Origin: Chloroflexota bacterium
GTDB lineage: Bacteria > Chloroflexota > Anaerolineae > Anaerolineales > RBG-16-64-43
DNA: 35,443 nt
Assembly: GCA_026389925.1 (NCBI GenBank)
Contig: JAPLGX010000169.1
Location: 1 to 35,443, forward strand
Direction of reading: 5' to 3'
Shown in pieces: positions 14,273 to 23,000 of this stretch (its first letter is position 1; every line of letters begins with the position of its first letter). The position numbers were made by a program, and so were the translations under genes. The notes below the pieces were generated by a model. It was not told the DNA's origin. It saw nothing but the letters and a program-made list of their open reading frames with translations, and ran no database searches.

Positions 14273-15421
14273 TCAGCGGATGTCGTCCGGACGCAGGCGA
14301 GCCAGCGCCGCGCGCACCAGGGACACGCTCGCGCGCCAATCCTCCCAATGGATCATCGAGAGCGGCGTGTGCAGGTAGCGCCCGGGCACCGACAGGGAGA
14401 TGCTGGGGATGCCTTTGCGGGCCAGATGAATGGCCGCCGCATCGGTCGAGCCGCCGCCCGGCTGGCGGTATTGATAGGGCAGCCCGGCTGCCTCGGCCGT
14501 GCGCACCAGGTGCTCGATCAGGCGCGGGTTGGGCAGCGTCCCGCGATCGCCGACGTAGATGGCCGGCCCGAACCCCAGACGTGTGTTGTAGGTCGTATTC
14601 TCGCTTCCATCCCACAGCGGCAGGTCGTTGGCCGGCGTGCAGTCGAGCACAATGGCCGCTTGTGGATCGAGAGCATGCGCGGCCACGGCCGCGCCCCGCA
14701 GGCCCACCTCTTCCTGGGTGGTGAACGCGGCCAGCAGTTCGATGCCCCGCGGCGGGTCGAGCACCAATTCGATGAGCGTGGCCACACCCACCCGGTCGTC
14801 GAGGGCCTTGCCGCGCAGTACGTTGCCCAGACGCTCAAAGCGCGTGGCGAACACGGCCGCATCGCCGGGGTGGACCCGCTTGAGGGCCTCCTCCTTCGAG
14901 CGCGCACCGATATCGATGGCCAGCGCCGTGATCTTGTACGGGCTCGGCTCGTCCTCCCAGTCGATGAGATGCGGCGGCGCGCCGCCGATGACGCCCGGCA
15001 CGCGTGCGCGGCCCACGAGCACGGGCTTGGCCACCAGCGCGCGCTCATCGACCCCGCCCACGCGGTCGAACTTGAGCATCCCCTCGGCGGTAACGCCGAT
15101 GACCATCAGCCCCACTTCGTCCATGTGGGCGGCCAGCATCACCCGCAAGCCGCGCCGCGAGCCAGTCCGCGCGTGGGCAAGCACATTCCCCAGCGCATCC
15201 ACCCGGACCTCGTTGGCGTGCCCGGCAATGGCCTCCAGGACGATCTGCCGGACGGCGCCCTCGTCGCCCGAGACGCCGCTGGCTTCGCTCAATCGGCGCA
15301 GAAGCTCGAGCGAATTGCGCAGCACGGCGGGCGAGGCGGGTCGCGGACGAATCCCTCGGCGACGGGCGGCCGGGGCCGGGCGCGGTCGAGCGCGAGGGTG
15401 GGCGGTCGAGGTGCGTGGCAT
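14273..15421 (-). CDS. M42-family metallo-aminopeptidase, intact catalytic residues
   Basis: A 382-residue enzyme that by family removes N-terminal residues from peptides in a large cytoplasmic tetrahedral oligomer. Active-site residues are present: H99 and D101 (AAHMDEVG), D208-D209 (GKALDDRVG), E237-E238 (TTQEEVGLRG), D260 (IVLDCTP) and H351 (RYLHTP). ATG 15421 has GGGAG 6 bases upstream and lies directly after the previous stop. This start adds about 33 Arg/Pro/Ala-rich residues before the family core (LELLRRLSEASGVSGDE). GTG 15325 would give a more standard N terminus. It is the only complete M42 gene of the three. Confidence 0.9.
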   Translation of the reverse strand: MPRTSTAHPRARPRPAPAARRRGIRPRPASPAVLRNSLELLRRLSEASGVSGDEGAVRQIVLEAIAGHANEVRVDALGNVLAHARTGSRRGLRVMLAAHMDEVGLMVIGVTAEGMLKFDRVGGVDERALVAKPVLVGRARVPGVIGGAPPHLIDWEDEPSPYKITALAIDIGARSKEEALKRVHPGDAAVFATRFERLGNVLRGKALDDRVGVATLIELVLDPPRGIELLAAFTTQEEVGLRGAAVAAHALDPQAAIVLDCTPANDLPLWDGSENTTYNTRLGFGPAIYVGDRGTLPNPRLIEHLVRTAEAAGLPYQYRQPGGGSTDAAAIHLARKGIPSISLSVPGRYLHTPLSMIHWEDWRASVSLVRAALARLRPDDIR

Positions 15422-15424
15422 CGG

Positions 15425-16283
15425 CTACTCCCAAACCAGGCGCTGCATGTAATCGTCGTCGAGTGCGGCAATCACAGCCGCGATCAGCCGGCCCGTGCGT
15501 TCGATATCGCCGAGATCCACCACCTCCACCGGCGAGTGCATGTAGCGCACGGGGATACTCACCACCATGGTGGGCACGCCGTCCTGCGTCACCTGCATCG
15601 CGCGGGCATCGGTGCCCGAGTGCCCGGGCATCACCTCCAGCGTGTAGGGGATCTCGGCTGCCTGGGCCGCCGCCTCGAACGTATGCAGCCAGCCCGGGTG
15701 GATATCGGAACCCATGCCCAGTGTCGGCCCGCCGCCCATGGGGAAGACTTTGAACTCCGGCAGGCCGGGCAGGCCCGCGGCGTGCGTGGCATCCACCGCC
15801 ACCGCCAATTCGGGACGCAGGCTGAAGGCGGAGGTGAAGGCTCCGCCGTAAGTCATTTCCTCATTGACCGTCGCCACCGCGGCCACTTCCCAGCGGTGGG
15901 CCACATGCTGCAACTCGTGCAGGCAGACCGTGGGCCACGACGGCCGCGAGAGCGCGCCGGCCATGCACAACGACCGGCTGGCCGGGCAGCAGGCGCGCGT
16001 CCACGCCGCCGATGTCGCTCACGCGCAGGAAGCTGCCAACCACCTGCTTCACCATCAGGCCGACCGCGTCCATGTGAGCGGCCAGCATCACGCGTGGGCG
16101 CGGAGCGGGGCCGCGGCCGTGGCGCAGCGCGTGCAGGCTCCCCAGTCGCGAAACCTCGATCTCGTCCACCAAAGGTTCCCATGTCGGCCGTACCACGTCG
16201 CGCGCCGGCTGCTCGTGGCCTGAGATTCCTGCGGCAGAGAAGAGATCCTTGGCCAACGCGACAAGCTCTTTGCGATCCATCAT
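15425..16283 (-). pseudogene. M42-family aminopeptidase with internal deletion and frame change
   Basis: The N-terminal part from ATG 16283 reads LFSAAGISGHEQPARDVV, MLAAHMDAVGLMV and GGVDARLLPGQPVVVHG. The C-terminal part, in another frame from about 15950 to the stop at 15425, reads TVCLHELQHV, ATVNEEMTYGGA, VAVDATHA and RYMHSPVEVVDL. Compared with the next paralog, about 65 residues between these parts are missing, including the KALDDR block with its metal-binding aspartates. The total length of 859 bases is not a multiple of three, so the missing stretch would be 3n+2. The surviving ligands (H, EE, D, H) are intact, which suggests a recent event or an assembly collapse. Confidence 0.8.
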
Positions 16284-16302
16284 CAGCCTCGCGAAGTGTG
16301 GG

Positions 16303-16695
16303 TCAACTGGTGGGGCTCGGTTCGGGCGTGTCGCTCGGCGGGAGCGGCGTGTCGCTGGGTGGAGGGGTCGCGCTGGGTGTCAGGGTCGGTGTCGCGCTGG
16401 GCAGCGGTGTGGGCGTGAGTGTGTTGGTGGGCGTGAGAAAAGGCGTGCCCAGGGTGGAGGTGGGGCTGGGCGTAGCGGATGGCAGGAGCGTGCCGGTTGG
16501 CGTGAGAGTGGCAGGCATCATGGTCGAGGTCAACGTCGGCATCGAAGTGGCCGTCGGTTGGAGCGGCGTCTTTAACGCAATTAATATTGCCTCGGCGCAG
16601 TAGCATGGAAGAGCGGCCAGGATGACGATGCCCAGCACGATATGCAGGCGACGCGAGCGCGGCCGCGGCCGTCTCTCGAAAATCGTGGGCTTCAT
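16303..16695 (-). CDS. Membrane-anchored Thr/Pro-rich protein, unknown
   Basis: A 130-residue protein. A basic N terminus (MKPTIFERRPRPRSRR) is followed by one hydrophobic segment (LHIVLGIVILAALP, about 17-42). The rest is about 85 residues made almost wholly of Thr, Pro, Ser and Leu in loose TPTxTLTP repeats. It would be exported and left anchored or released, with no folded domain. Such tails are frequent in Anaerolineae secreted proteins. ATG 16695 is the first Met of the frame after the intergenic region; no clear Shine-Dalgarno precedes it. It is the first gene of the minus-strand run, 20 bases before the M42 genes. A protein-like assignment in the overlapping frame was rejected. Confidence 0.6.
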   Translation of the reverse strand: MKPTIFERRPRPRSRRLHIVLGIVILAALPCYCAEAILIALKTPLQPTATSMPTLTSTMMPATLTPTGTLLPSATPSPTSTLGTPFLTPTNTLTPTPLPSATPTLTPSATPPPSDTPLPPSDTPEPSPTS

Positions 16696-16733
16696 GCGCA
16701 GGTGGGAGTTGCCGCCGAGATGCAATGTCGGCG

Positions 16734-16762
16734 ATGATAGCAGACGGACATGCGAATTGCAA
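16734..16762 (-). promoter_or_regulatory. Probable sigma-70 promoter for the minus-strand M42 operon
   Basis: Read on the minus strand: TTGCAA (16757-16762), a 17-base spacer, then TATCAT (16734-16739). The start would fall near 16727, about 30 bases before ATG 16695. Four of six -35 bases and five of six -10 bases match consensus. Confidence 0.5.
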
Positions 16763-16769
16763 CCCTTCG

Positions 16770-16788
16770 CCACGTGCGCTGCACGTGG
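16770..16788. promoter_or_regulatory. Inverted repeat, possible operator
   Basis: CCACGTGC (16770-16777), GCT, GCACGTGG (16781-16788): a perfect 8-base inverted repeat with two CACGTG cores. It lies in the divergent gap 16696-16920, just upstream of the minus-strand promoter. This fits a protein-binding site acting on one or both directions. The binding factor is unknown. Confidence 0.45.
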
Positions 16789-16881
16789 TCGCTGTGCGTT
16801 GACGTGGCCGAGGACGGCAGTCGATGCGTGCTGGAGGCCGACGACTCGCAGCCGCGCCGAAGACCGATCGAAGGCCTGGGG

Positions 16882-16887
16882 TATAAT
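16882..16887 (+). promoter_or_regulatory. -10 box before the B12-binding subunit gene
   Basis: TATAAT, 33 bases before ATG 16921. No recognisable -35 box stands 16-18 bases upstream. Confidence 0.4.
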
Positions 16888-16920
16888 CGGAGGGCCGCAT
16901 GTCTGAGGGAGCCGCAAACC

Positions 16921-17340
16921 ATGAGCCAGCCCACGATTCGGGTGCTGATCGCCAAGCCGGGCCTTGACGGTCACGACCGCGGGGCCAAGGTCATCGCCCG
17001 CGCATTGCGTGATGCGGGAATGGAGGTCATCTATACCGGCCTGCGCCAGACGCCGGAGATGATCGCCGAAGCCGCGCTGCAAGAGGACGTGCACGTGGTC
17101 GGGCTGTCGATCCTTTCGGGCGCGCACATGACGCTGGTGCCGCGCGTGGTCGAGCTCCTGCACGCGCAAGGGCAGGGTCAGGTGCAGCTTTTCGTCGGCG
17201 GCATCATCCCCGATGAAGACCTGCCCAAGCTCAAAGCGCTCGGCGTCAAGGATGTCTTCGGGCCGGGTGCCTCCACCGAAACGATTGCGGCCCGGGTGCG
17301 CCAGGCAGTCGAGGGGCGCGCCCATAGCTCTGGCCCTTGA
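16921..17340 (+). CDS. Cobalamin-binding subunit, methylmalonyl-CoA mutase C-terminal domain family
   Basis: A 139-residue stand-alone B12-binding domain, like the small subunit of heterodimeric acyl-CoA mutases. The DxHxxG motif is D16-G-H18-D-R-G21, with H18 as the expected lower axial cobalt ligand. [14 protein letters not shown] and [19 protein letters not shown] are the other conserved loops. It would carry adenosylcobalamin for a separate catalytic subunit (methylmalonyl-CoA, isobutyryl-CoA or related mutase), which is not in this window. ATG 16921 is preceded by GAGGGAG about 10 bases upstream. meaB starts 6 bases after its stop, which supports a mutase role. Confidence 0.92.
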   Translation: MSQPTIRVLIAKPGLDGHDRGAKVIARALRDAGMEVIYTGLRQTPEMIAEAALQEDVHVVGLSILSGAHMTLVPRVVELLHAQGQGQVQLFVGGIIPDEDLPKLKALGVKDVFGPGASTETIAARVRQAVEGRAHSSGP

Positions 17341-17345
17341 GGCAC

Positions 17346-18398
17346 ATGAGCGACCATGCGGTTCTGGCACAGGCTGTGCGAGCGGGCCAGCGCCTGGCGC
17401 TGGCGCGGCTGCTCAGCCTGATCGAGAACGAGCAACCCCAGGGCGAGGCGGCCCTGGGCGAACTGTATCCTCTCACCGGGCGGGCGTACATGGTGGGCGT
17501 GACCGGCGCCCCCGGAACCGGCAAGTCGTCGCTGGTCAACGAGCTGGCCAAAACCCTGCGCGCCAAGACCTACCCCGGGCTGCACGGCTCGCGGCCCCCG
17601 GCGGTGGCGATCGTGGCCGTCGACCCCACCAGCCCGTTCTCGGGCGGTGCGATTCTCGGCGACCGCATCCGTATGCGCGACCTGGCCGGCGACGCAGGGG
17701 TCTTCGTCCGCTCGATGGCCTCGCGCGGCTCGCTGGGCGGCCTGGCGCACACAACTTCCAGTGTGGCCGATGCCCTGGACGCTGCGGGCTTTGAGGTCAT
17801 TCTTATTGAAACGGTGGGCGCCGGGCAGGCCGAGGTGGATATTGCCCGCCATGCGCACACTACGCTGGTGATCCAATCGCCTGGGATGGGCGACGACATC
17901 CAGGCTCTCAAGGCTGGTATCCTCGAGATCGCCGATCTCCTGGTGGTCAATAAGGCGGATTTGCCCGGCGCCGAGAACGCCGTCCGCGTGCTGCGCGCGG
18001 CGCTCGACCTGGCCGGGAACGCGGGTGGGCCGGCCGCCTCGGGCGGGACGGAGGCGCGCTGGCAGGTGCCGATCCTGCAAACGGTAGCCACCACCGGGCA
18101 AGGGGTGGAGCAACTGGTCGAGGCGCTGCTACGCCATCGCGAGTATCTGCAGGCCAGCGGGCTGTGGCGCGAACGCGGGCAGCAGCGTGTGGCCGCGGCG
18201 CTGGACGCGCGCCTGCGCGACCGGTTGGCCGAGCGCTGGCACGCGGCCCAGCCGGATGGGTGCTACCCGGAGATGTTGGCGCGCGTTGTGCGGCGAGAGC
18301 TTTCGCCCGCCGCAGCCGTCCAGGAAATGCTAGGAGATGGGCCCGCGCCCGATTCCGCCGCGCGCCTTCGGGCGGCACAGGCTGGGGTCCGGCGGTGA
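17346..18398 (+). CDS. meaB: MeaB/ArgK-type G3E GTPase, mutase chaperone
   Basis: A 350-residue GTPase that gates cofactor loading and protects B12-dependent acyl-CoA mutases from inactivation. The P-loop is GAPGTGKSSL (near residue 55). Further motifs are VDPTSPFSGGAILGDRIRM, the switch segment ETVGAGQAEVDI and NKAD for guanine recognition. The C-terminal dimerisation region contains an HREYLQASGLW segment. ATG 17346 is chosen; a TTG at 17337, inside the stop of the previous gene, would add three residues. Direct adjacency to the B12-binding subunit matches known mutase operons. Confidence 0.93.
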   Translation: MSDHAVLAQAVRAGQRLALARLLSLIENEQPQGEAALGELYPLTGRAYMVGVTGAPGTGKSSLVNELAKTLRAKTYPGLHGSRPPAVAIVAVDPTSPFSGGAILGDRIRMRDLAGDAGVFVRSMASRGSLGGLAHTTSSVADALDAAGFEVILIETVGAGQAEVDIARHAHTTLVIQSPGMGDDIQALKAGILEIADLLVVNKADLPGAENAVRVLRAALDLAGNAGGPAASGGTEARWQVPILQTVATTGQGVEQLVEALLRHREYLQASGLWRERGQQRVAAALDARLRDRLAERWHAAQPDGCYPEMLARVVRRELSPAAAVQEMLGDGPAPDSAARLRAAQAGVRR

Positions 18399-18402
18399 CA
18401 TC

Positions 18403-18960
18403 ATGATGCAAACCACACGCATCCGCCTGCGGCCGCTCGAGCGCGAGGACCTGCCGCGCTATGTGGCCTGGTTTTCCGACCCCGAGGTGCGCCAGTATTT
18501 GGCGCGCTACCTGCCGCTGAGCATGGTGGGCGAGGAGAAGTGGTTCGAGGAGATGCTCACCCGCCCCGAGGACGAGCGGCCCCTGGCTGTCGACCTGCAT
18601 GCGGGCGAGGGCGCCTGGCGCCACATCGGCGGGGCCGGACACCACAACATCGACTGGCGCAACCACAGCGCGGAGGTCGGCATCGCCATCGGCGAGAAGA
18701 GCCTGTGGAACCAGGGCCTGGGCACCGAGGTGATGGAGACGCTCCTGCGCCACGGGTTCGAGACCCTCAACCTGCATCGCATCTTCTTGCGCGTGTTTGC
18801 AGCCAACCGCCGCGCACAGCGCACTTACGAGAAGGCGGGCTTTGTCTTGGAAGGCCGCATGCGCCAGGCCGAGTTCCGCGAGGGGGCATACCAGGACGTG
18901 CTTCTCTATTCGGTGCTGCGCGACGAATGGCGATCGCGCGCCGCAGCCAAGGCACGGTGA
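18403..18960 (+). CDS. GNAT-family N-acetyltransferase (RimJ/RimL-like)
   Basis: A 185-residue acetyltransferase of the RimJ/RimL/SpeG-like type that moves an acetyl group from acetyl-CoA to a protein N terminus or small amine. Family pattern: IRLRPLEREDLPRYVAWFSDPEV at the start, EVGIAIGEKSLWNQGLGTEVM (acetyl-CoA pyrophosphate loop near residues 92-112), and LHRIFLRVFAANRRAQRTYEKAGFVLEGRMR. The start is at the ATGATG beginning at 18403, four bases after the meaB stop. Earlier in-frame codons overlap meaB and are not needed. The substrate is unknown. Confidence 0.9.
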   Translation: MMQTTRIRLRPLEREDLPRYVAWFSDPEVRQYLARYLPLSMVGEEKWFEEMLTRPEDERPLAVDLHAGEGAWRHIGGAGHHNIDWRNHSAEVGIAIGEKSLWNQGLGTEVMETLLRHGFETLNLHRIFLRVFAANRRAQRTYEKAGFVLEGRMRQAEFREGAYQDVLLYSVLRDEWRSRAAAKAR

Positions 18961-18970
18961 CGAGGTGGAC

Positions 18971-19930
18971 ATGTACAGCGGAATCAAGATCCTTGCCGGC
19001 ACTGCCTCCAAGGACCTGGCCAACGAAATCTCCACCTACCTCAACGAGGCCATCTGCGAGCACGACGTGATCGTCTTCCCCAACGAGAATGTCTTCGTGC
19101 GCCTGCGCAAGAGTGTGCGCGGGCAAGACGTGTATGTCATTCAGACGACCTCGACCCCGGTCAACCAAAACCTGATGGAGCTGCTCATCACCCTGCAGAC
19201 GCTCAAGCTCGACTCGGCCGGGCGCATTACCGCGGTCGTGCCGTATCTGTGCTACGCGCGGTCCGACAAAAAGGACCAGCCGCGCGTGCCGATCACTGCC
19301 CGCCTGGTGGCCGACATGATCCAGGTGGCCGGCGCTGATCGCTACATCGTGCTCGACCTGCACGCCGGGCAGATCCAAGGCTTCTTCTCCATCCCGGGCG
19401 ACGTGCTGACCGCCTTCCACCTCCTCAGCGGCTACTTCGTCGAACGCCGCGACCAGCTGAAGGATCCGGTTATCGTCGCCGCCGACCTGGGCTTCTCCAA
19501 GAAGGGGCGCAACTTTGCCGTCACGCTTGGCTGCAGCATGGCGTTTATCGAGAAGCGCCGCAGCTCGAACGACCCCACCGCCGAAGCGCTCACCATCATC
19601 GGCGATGTGGCCAACCACGACGTGATCATCGTCGACGACGAGGTAGCCACCGCCGGCTCGATGGTCCAGGCGGTCAATATCGTCAAGGCCCACGGCGCGC
19701 TGGATGTCTACATGTGCTTTGTCCACCCGGTGCTCTCGGGCACCGCGGCCGAACGGCTGGCGGCATTGCCGCTCAAGCAGATCATCACCACCAACACCGT
19801 GCCGATTGCTCCTGAGAAGAGGGCGTTGCTGGGCGACCGCCTGGCGATTCTCTCGGTGGCGCCGCTCCTGGGCGAGGTCATTCGCCGCGCGCATGAGGGC
19901 CGCAGCGTCGGCGAGATGTTTAACGAATAG
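18971..19930 (+). CDS. prs: Ribose-phosphate pyrophosphokinase (PRPP synthetase)
   Basis: A 319-residue class I PRPP synthetase making phosphoribosyl pyrophosphate from ribose 5-phosphate and ATP for nucleotide, His and Trp synthesis. Seen: IKILAGTASKDLA and FPNENVFVRLRKSVRG at the N terminus, the catalytic loop YARSDKKDQPR, VPITARLVADMIQVAGADR, LDLHAGQIQGFFSIP, and the PRPP-binding loop VIIVDDEVATAGSM. The length is standard. ATG 18971 follows GAGGTG closely and lies 10 bases after the acetyltransferase stop, so the four genes from 16921 on are probably one transcript. Confidence 0.95.
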   Translation: MYSGIKILAGTASKDLANEISTYLNEAICEHDVIVFPNENVFVRLRKSVRGQDVYVIQTTSTPVNQNLMELLITLQTLKLDSAGRITAVVPYLCYARSDKKDQPRVPITARLVADMIQVAGADRYIVLDLHAGQIQGFFSIPGDVLTAFHLLSGYFVERRDQLKDPVIVAADLGFSKKGRNFAVTLGCSMAFIEKRRSSNDPTAEALTIIGDVANHDVIIVDDEVATAGSMVQAVNIVKAHGALDVYMCFVHPVLSGTAAERLAALPLKQIITTNTVPIAPEKRALLGDRLAILSVAPLLGEVIRRAHEGRSVGEMFNE

Positions 19931-19991
19931 AGCGGCGGCGCACTCCTCGCACCGCCCTCTCGTTCGCCTCGGCTGGCGTGTGCCCGCGCGG

Positions 19992-19997
19992 TATACT
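19992..19997 (+). promoter_or_regulatory. -10-like box before secA
   Basis: TATACT in the 108-base prs-secA gap, 41 bases before ATG 20039. No convincing -35 box is present. AAAGAAGG (20017-20024) is a possible but distant ribosome binding site. Confidence 0.35.
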
Positions 19998-20038
19998 TCC
20001 TCGTTCGACGATTCCCAAAGAAGGCTGTCCTTTCTGCC

Positions 20039-23000
20039 ATGCTTAAGTCTTTTGTCCGCTTAATCGGCGGCGATCCGAACCGTCGCGACATACAGGAATA
20101 CAGCCAGCGGGTGACGCAGGTCAATGCGCTGGAGACCGAGTATCGCGGCCTCTCGGATGAGGCCCTGCGCGCCAAGACGGCAGAGTTCCGCGCACGCCGG
20201 GCTCAGGGCGAGAGCCTAGACGACCTCCTGGCGGAGGCCTTTGCTGCGGTGCGAGAGGCTTCGCAGCGCACCCTCGGCCTGCGTCACTACGACGTGCAAC
20301 TCATCGGCGGCATGGTCCTGCATGAGGGGCGGGTGGCCGAGATGCGCACGGGCGAGGGCAAGACGCTTGTTGCCACGCTGCCGCTGTATCTCAACGCGCT
20401 CGAGGGCCGCGGCGCGAATCTGGTCACGGTCAACGATTACCTGGCGCGCCGCGACGCGCGTTGGATGGGGCCGATCTACACGCTGCTTGGCCTCTCGGTG
20501 GGCGTGCTGCAAGAGGCGGCGCGCACCGACAACGCGCGCAAGGCGTTTGTCTACGACCCGGAGCGCACCTCCCCGCAGGAAGACGTGCACCAGTTACGGC
20601 TGGTCGATCGGCGCGAGGCCTATGCCGCCGATATCACCTACGGCACCAACCACGAGTTCGGCTTCGACTACTTGCGTGACAACCTGGCCCTGCGCCGCGA
20701 GGAGCGCGTGCAGCGCGTGCGCAATTTCGCCATCGTCGACGAGGTGGATAACATCCTCATCGACGAGGCACGCACGCCGCTCATCATCTCCGGCCCGGCC
20801 GCGGAAGACCCGCAGGAATACCTGCGCATGGCCCAAGCGGTGCGCCAGCTGCGCCCCGACGATTATGAAATCGACGAACGCGATCGCACGGTGACGCTGA
20901 CCGAGGTGGGCGAGCAGCATGCCGAGCAGGTCCTGGGCCTGCCATTGCGCGACCCCGACCGGCCGGAGGACGTCACGCCCGAGCAGGCGCGCCTGATCGG
21001 CCACCTGCAGCAGGCCCTGCGCGCTGAAGTCCTCTTCAAGCGCAACAAGGATTACCTGGTGCAGGCCGGCCAGGTGATTATTGTCGATGAGTTCACCGGC
21101 CGCCTGATGCACGGGCGGCGCTGGTCCGACGGCCTGCACCAGGCGGTGGAGGCCAAGGAAGGGCTGCAGGTCCAGGCCGAGAACGTCACCTACGCCACCA
21201 TCACCCTGCAGAACTACTTCCGCCTGTATGCGAAGCTGGCCGGCATGACCGGCACGGCCCTCACCGAGGCCGAGGAGTTTAGCAAGATCTACAAGCTGGA
21301 GGTGGTGCCCATCCCCACCCACCTCGAACACACCGCCGCCCAGCCCGAGAGTACGCTGGTGGAAGTGCCTTACAAGGAGAACGGCGACCGCTTCTTCTAC
21401 TTTGCCCGCAAAGACGACCCGGCCACACCGGTCTACTGGCGCCGCAAAGACCATGCGGACGTCGTCTTCCGCACCGAGGAAGCCAAGCTGCGTGCCATTT
21501 GTACTGAGATTATGCAGATGAACGCCCTGGGCCGGCCGGTATTGGTTGGCACGACCTCGGTGGAGCGCTCGGAAATGCTCTCCGAGCGGCTGCGCGCAGA
21601 ACCGCTGCGCCGCCTCGCGCTCAGCTTGCTCCTGCGGGATACCTGGTTCGAGCGCCACAACGCGCAAGAGGACGGCCGTCTGATCGAGGCCCTGGAATTC
21701 CTTAATCAACCTCTGGCGTCGCTCACGCCGGCTGTGTTGCGGCCCGCGGCGCGCGAACTCGAGCTTTCTCTCAATCCGGAGGCGGAGGAGAACGTCGATC
21801 GCCTGATGCGCCTCTTGGAGTTGCCGCCCGAGGCGCGCCCGCGCCTCTTGGAGATCCTCGCGCGCGGCATCCCGCACCAGGTGCTGAACGCCAAGCGCCA
21901 CGCGGAGGAATCACAGATCATTGCCTCCGCCGGCGCCTTCGGCTCGGTGACGATCGCCACCAACATGGCCGGACGCGGCGTCGACATCAAGCTGGGCGGG
22001 GACCTCGCGGAGGAAATTCTGGCGGCGGTCAACCGCGTGCTGCGCCGTAGCCGCACGGACAACCCTTACGACTTGACGCACGCCCAGCGCCTGGGCGCGC
22101 TGGAGGCGCTGCCCGCCGAGAGGCTCGGTATCTACGCCACCGAGATCGGCTTCTTCCGCACTCACATGCAGGAAGAAGCTCGCGTGCGCGCACTGGGCGG
22201 GCTGCACATCGTGGGCTCCGAGCGGCACGAGGCGCGGCGCATCGACAACCAACTGCGCGGCCGCGCCGCACGCCAGGGCGACCCGGGCTCCTCGCGTTTC
22301 TACCTCTCACTCGAAGATGACCTGATGCGCCGCTTTGGCGGCTCGCAGGTGTCGGACATGATGCAGCGCATGCGCATCGACGATGCGGTGCCGATGGCGA
22401 TGAACCTAGTGAGCCGCCTGATCGAGCAGGCCCAGACGCGCGTAGAAGGTGCCAACTTCGATGTGCGCAAACACCTGCTCGAGTACGACGACGTGCTCAA
22501 CACGCAGCGCAACAGGATCTACGAACAGCGCGAGCGGGTGTTCGAGAAGGAAGACCTGACCGAGGACATCCAGGCGCTGCTCGAAGCGGAGGTTAAGGCG
22601 CGCGTGGAGGCGGGGCTCAAGGAGAAAGAAGGCCCGTGGCGCCTGCTGGCCTGGCTGGATGAGATTCAGCCGCCGCTGGCGCGCACGAGCGGGGGATTGT
22701 ATCCCTCCTTCACACTGCGCACCGTGGCCGACAGCCTGGAGGGACAGAACCCTGTCGCTCCAAAGGAACTGACGGAACTCGCGGCGCGGGCGATGGATGC
22801 GGAGGCCGAGCATTTGCTGGCGGCCTTCGAAGAGCAGGCGGAGCAGGTGGCCGAGCGTGCCGAGAGCCAGGCGCGCGAGCGGCGCCAGGCGGCCGAGACC
22901 GCGATTGAGGGCGCCGAAATCGAGGCGCGGGATGCCGAGCGCGAGCTCACGCCGCAGGCGCTTGTGGCGGCTGTCGGGCAGAGCCTCTCGATCGAGGCCA

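Noticed and set aside
14348-16603. A 751-codon plus-strand open frame opposite the M42 genes
   Set aside because: The opposite strand holds clear M42 motifs; this frame has low-complexity shadow composition.
16283-16900. A 205-codon minus-strand frame in the TP-rich region
   Set aside because: His/Ala/Arg-rich shadow; the frame from 16695 gives a proper membrane anchor and Thr/Pro tail.
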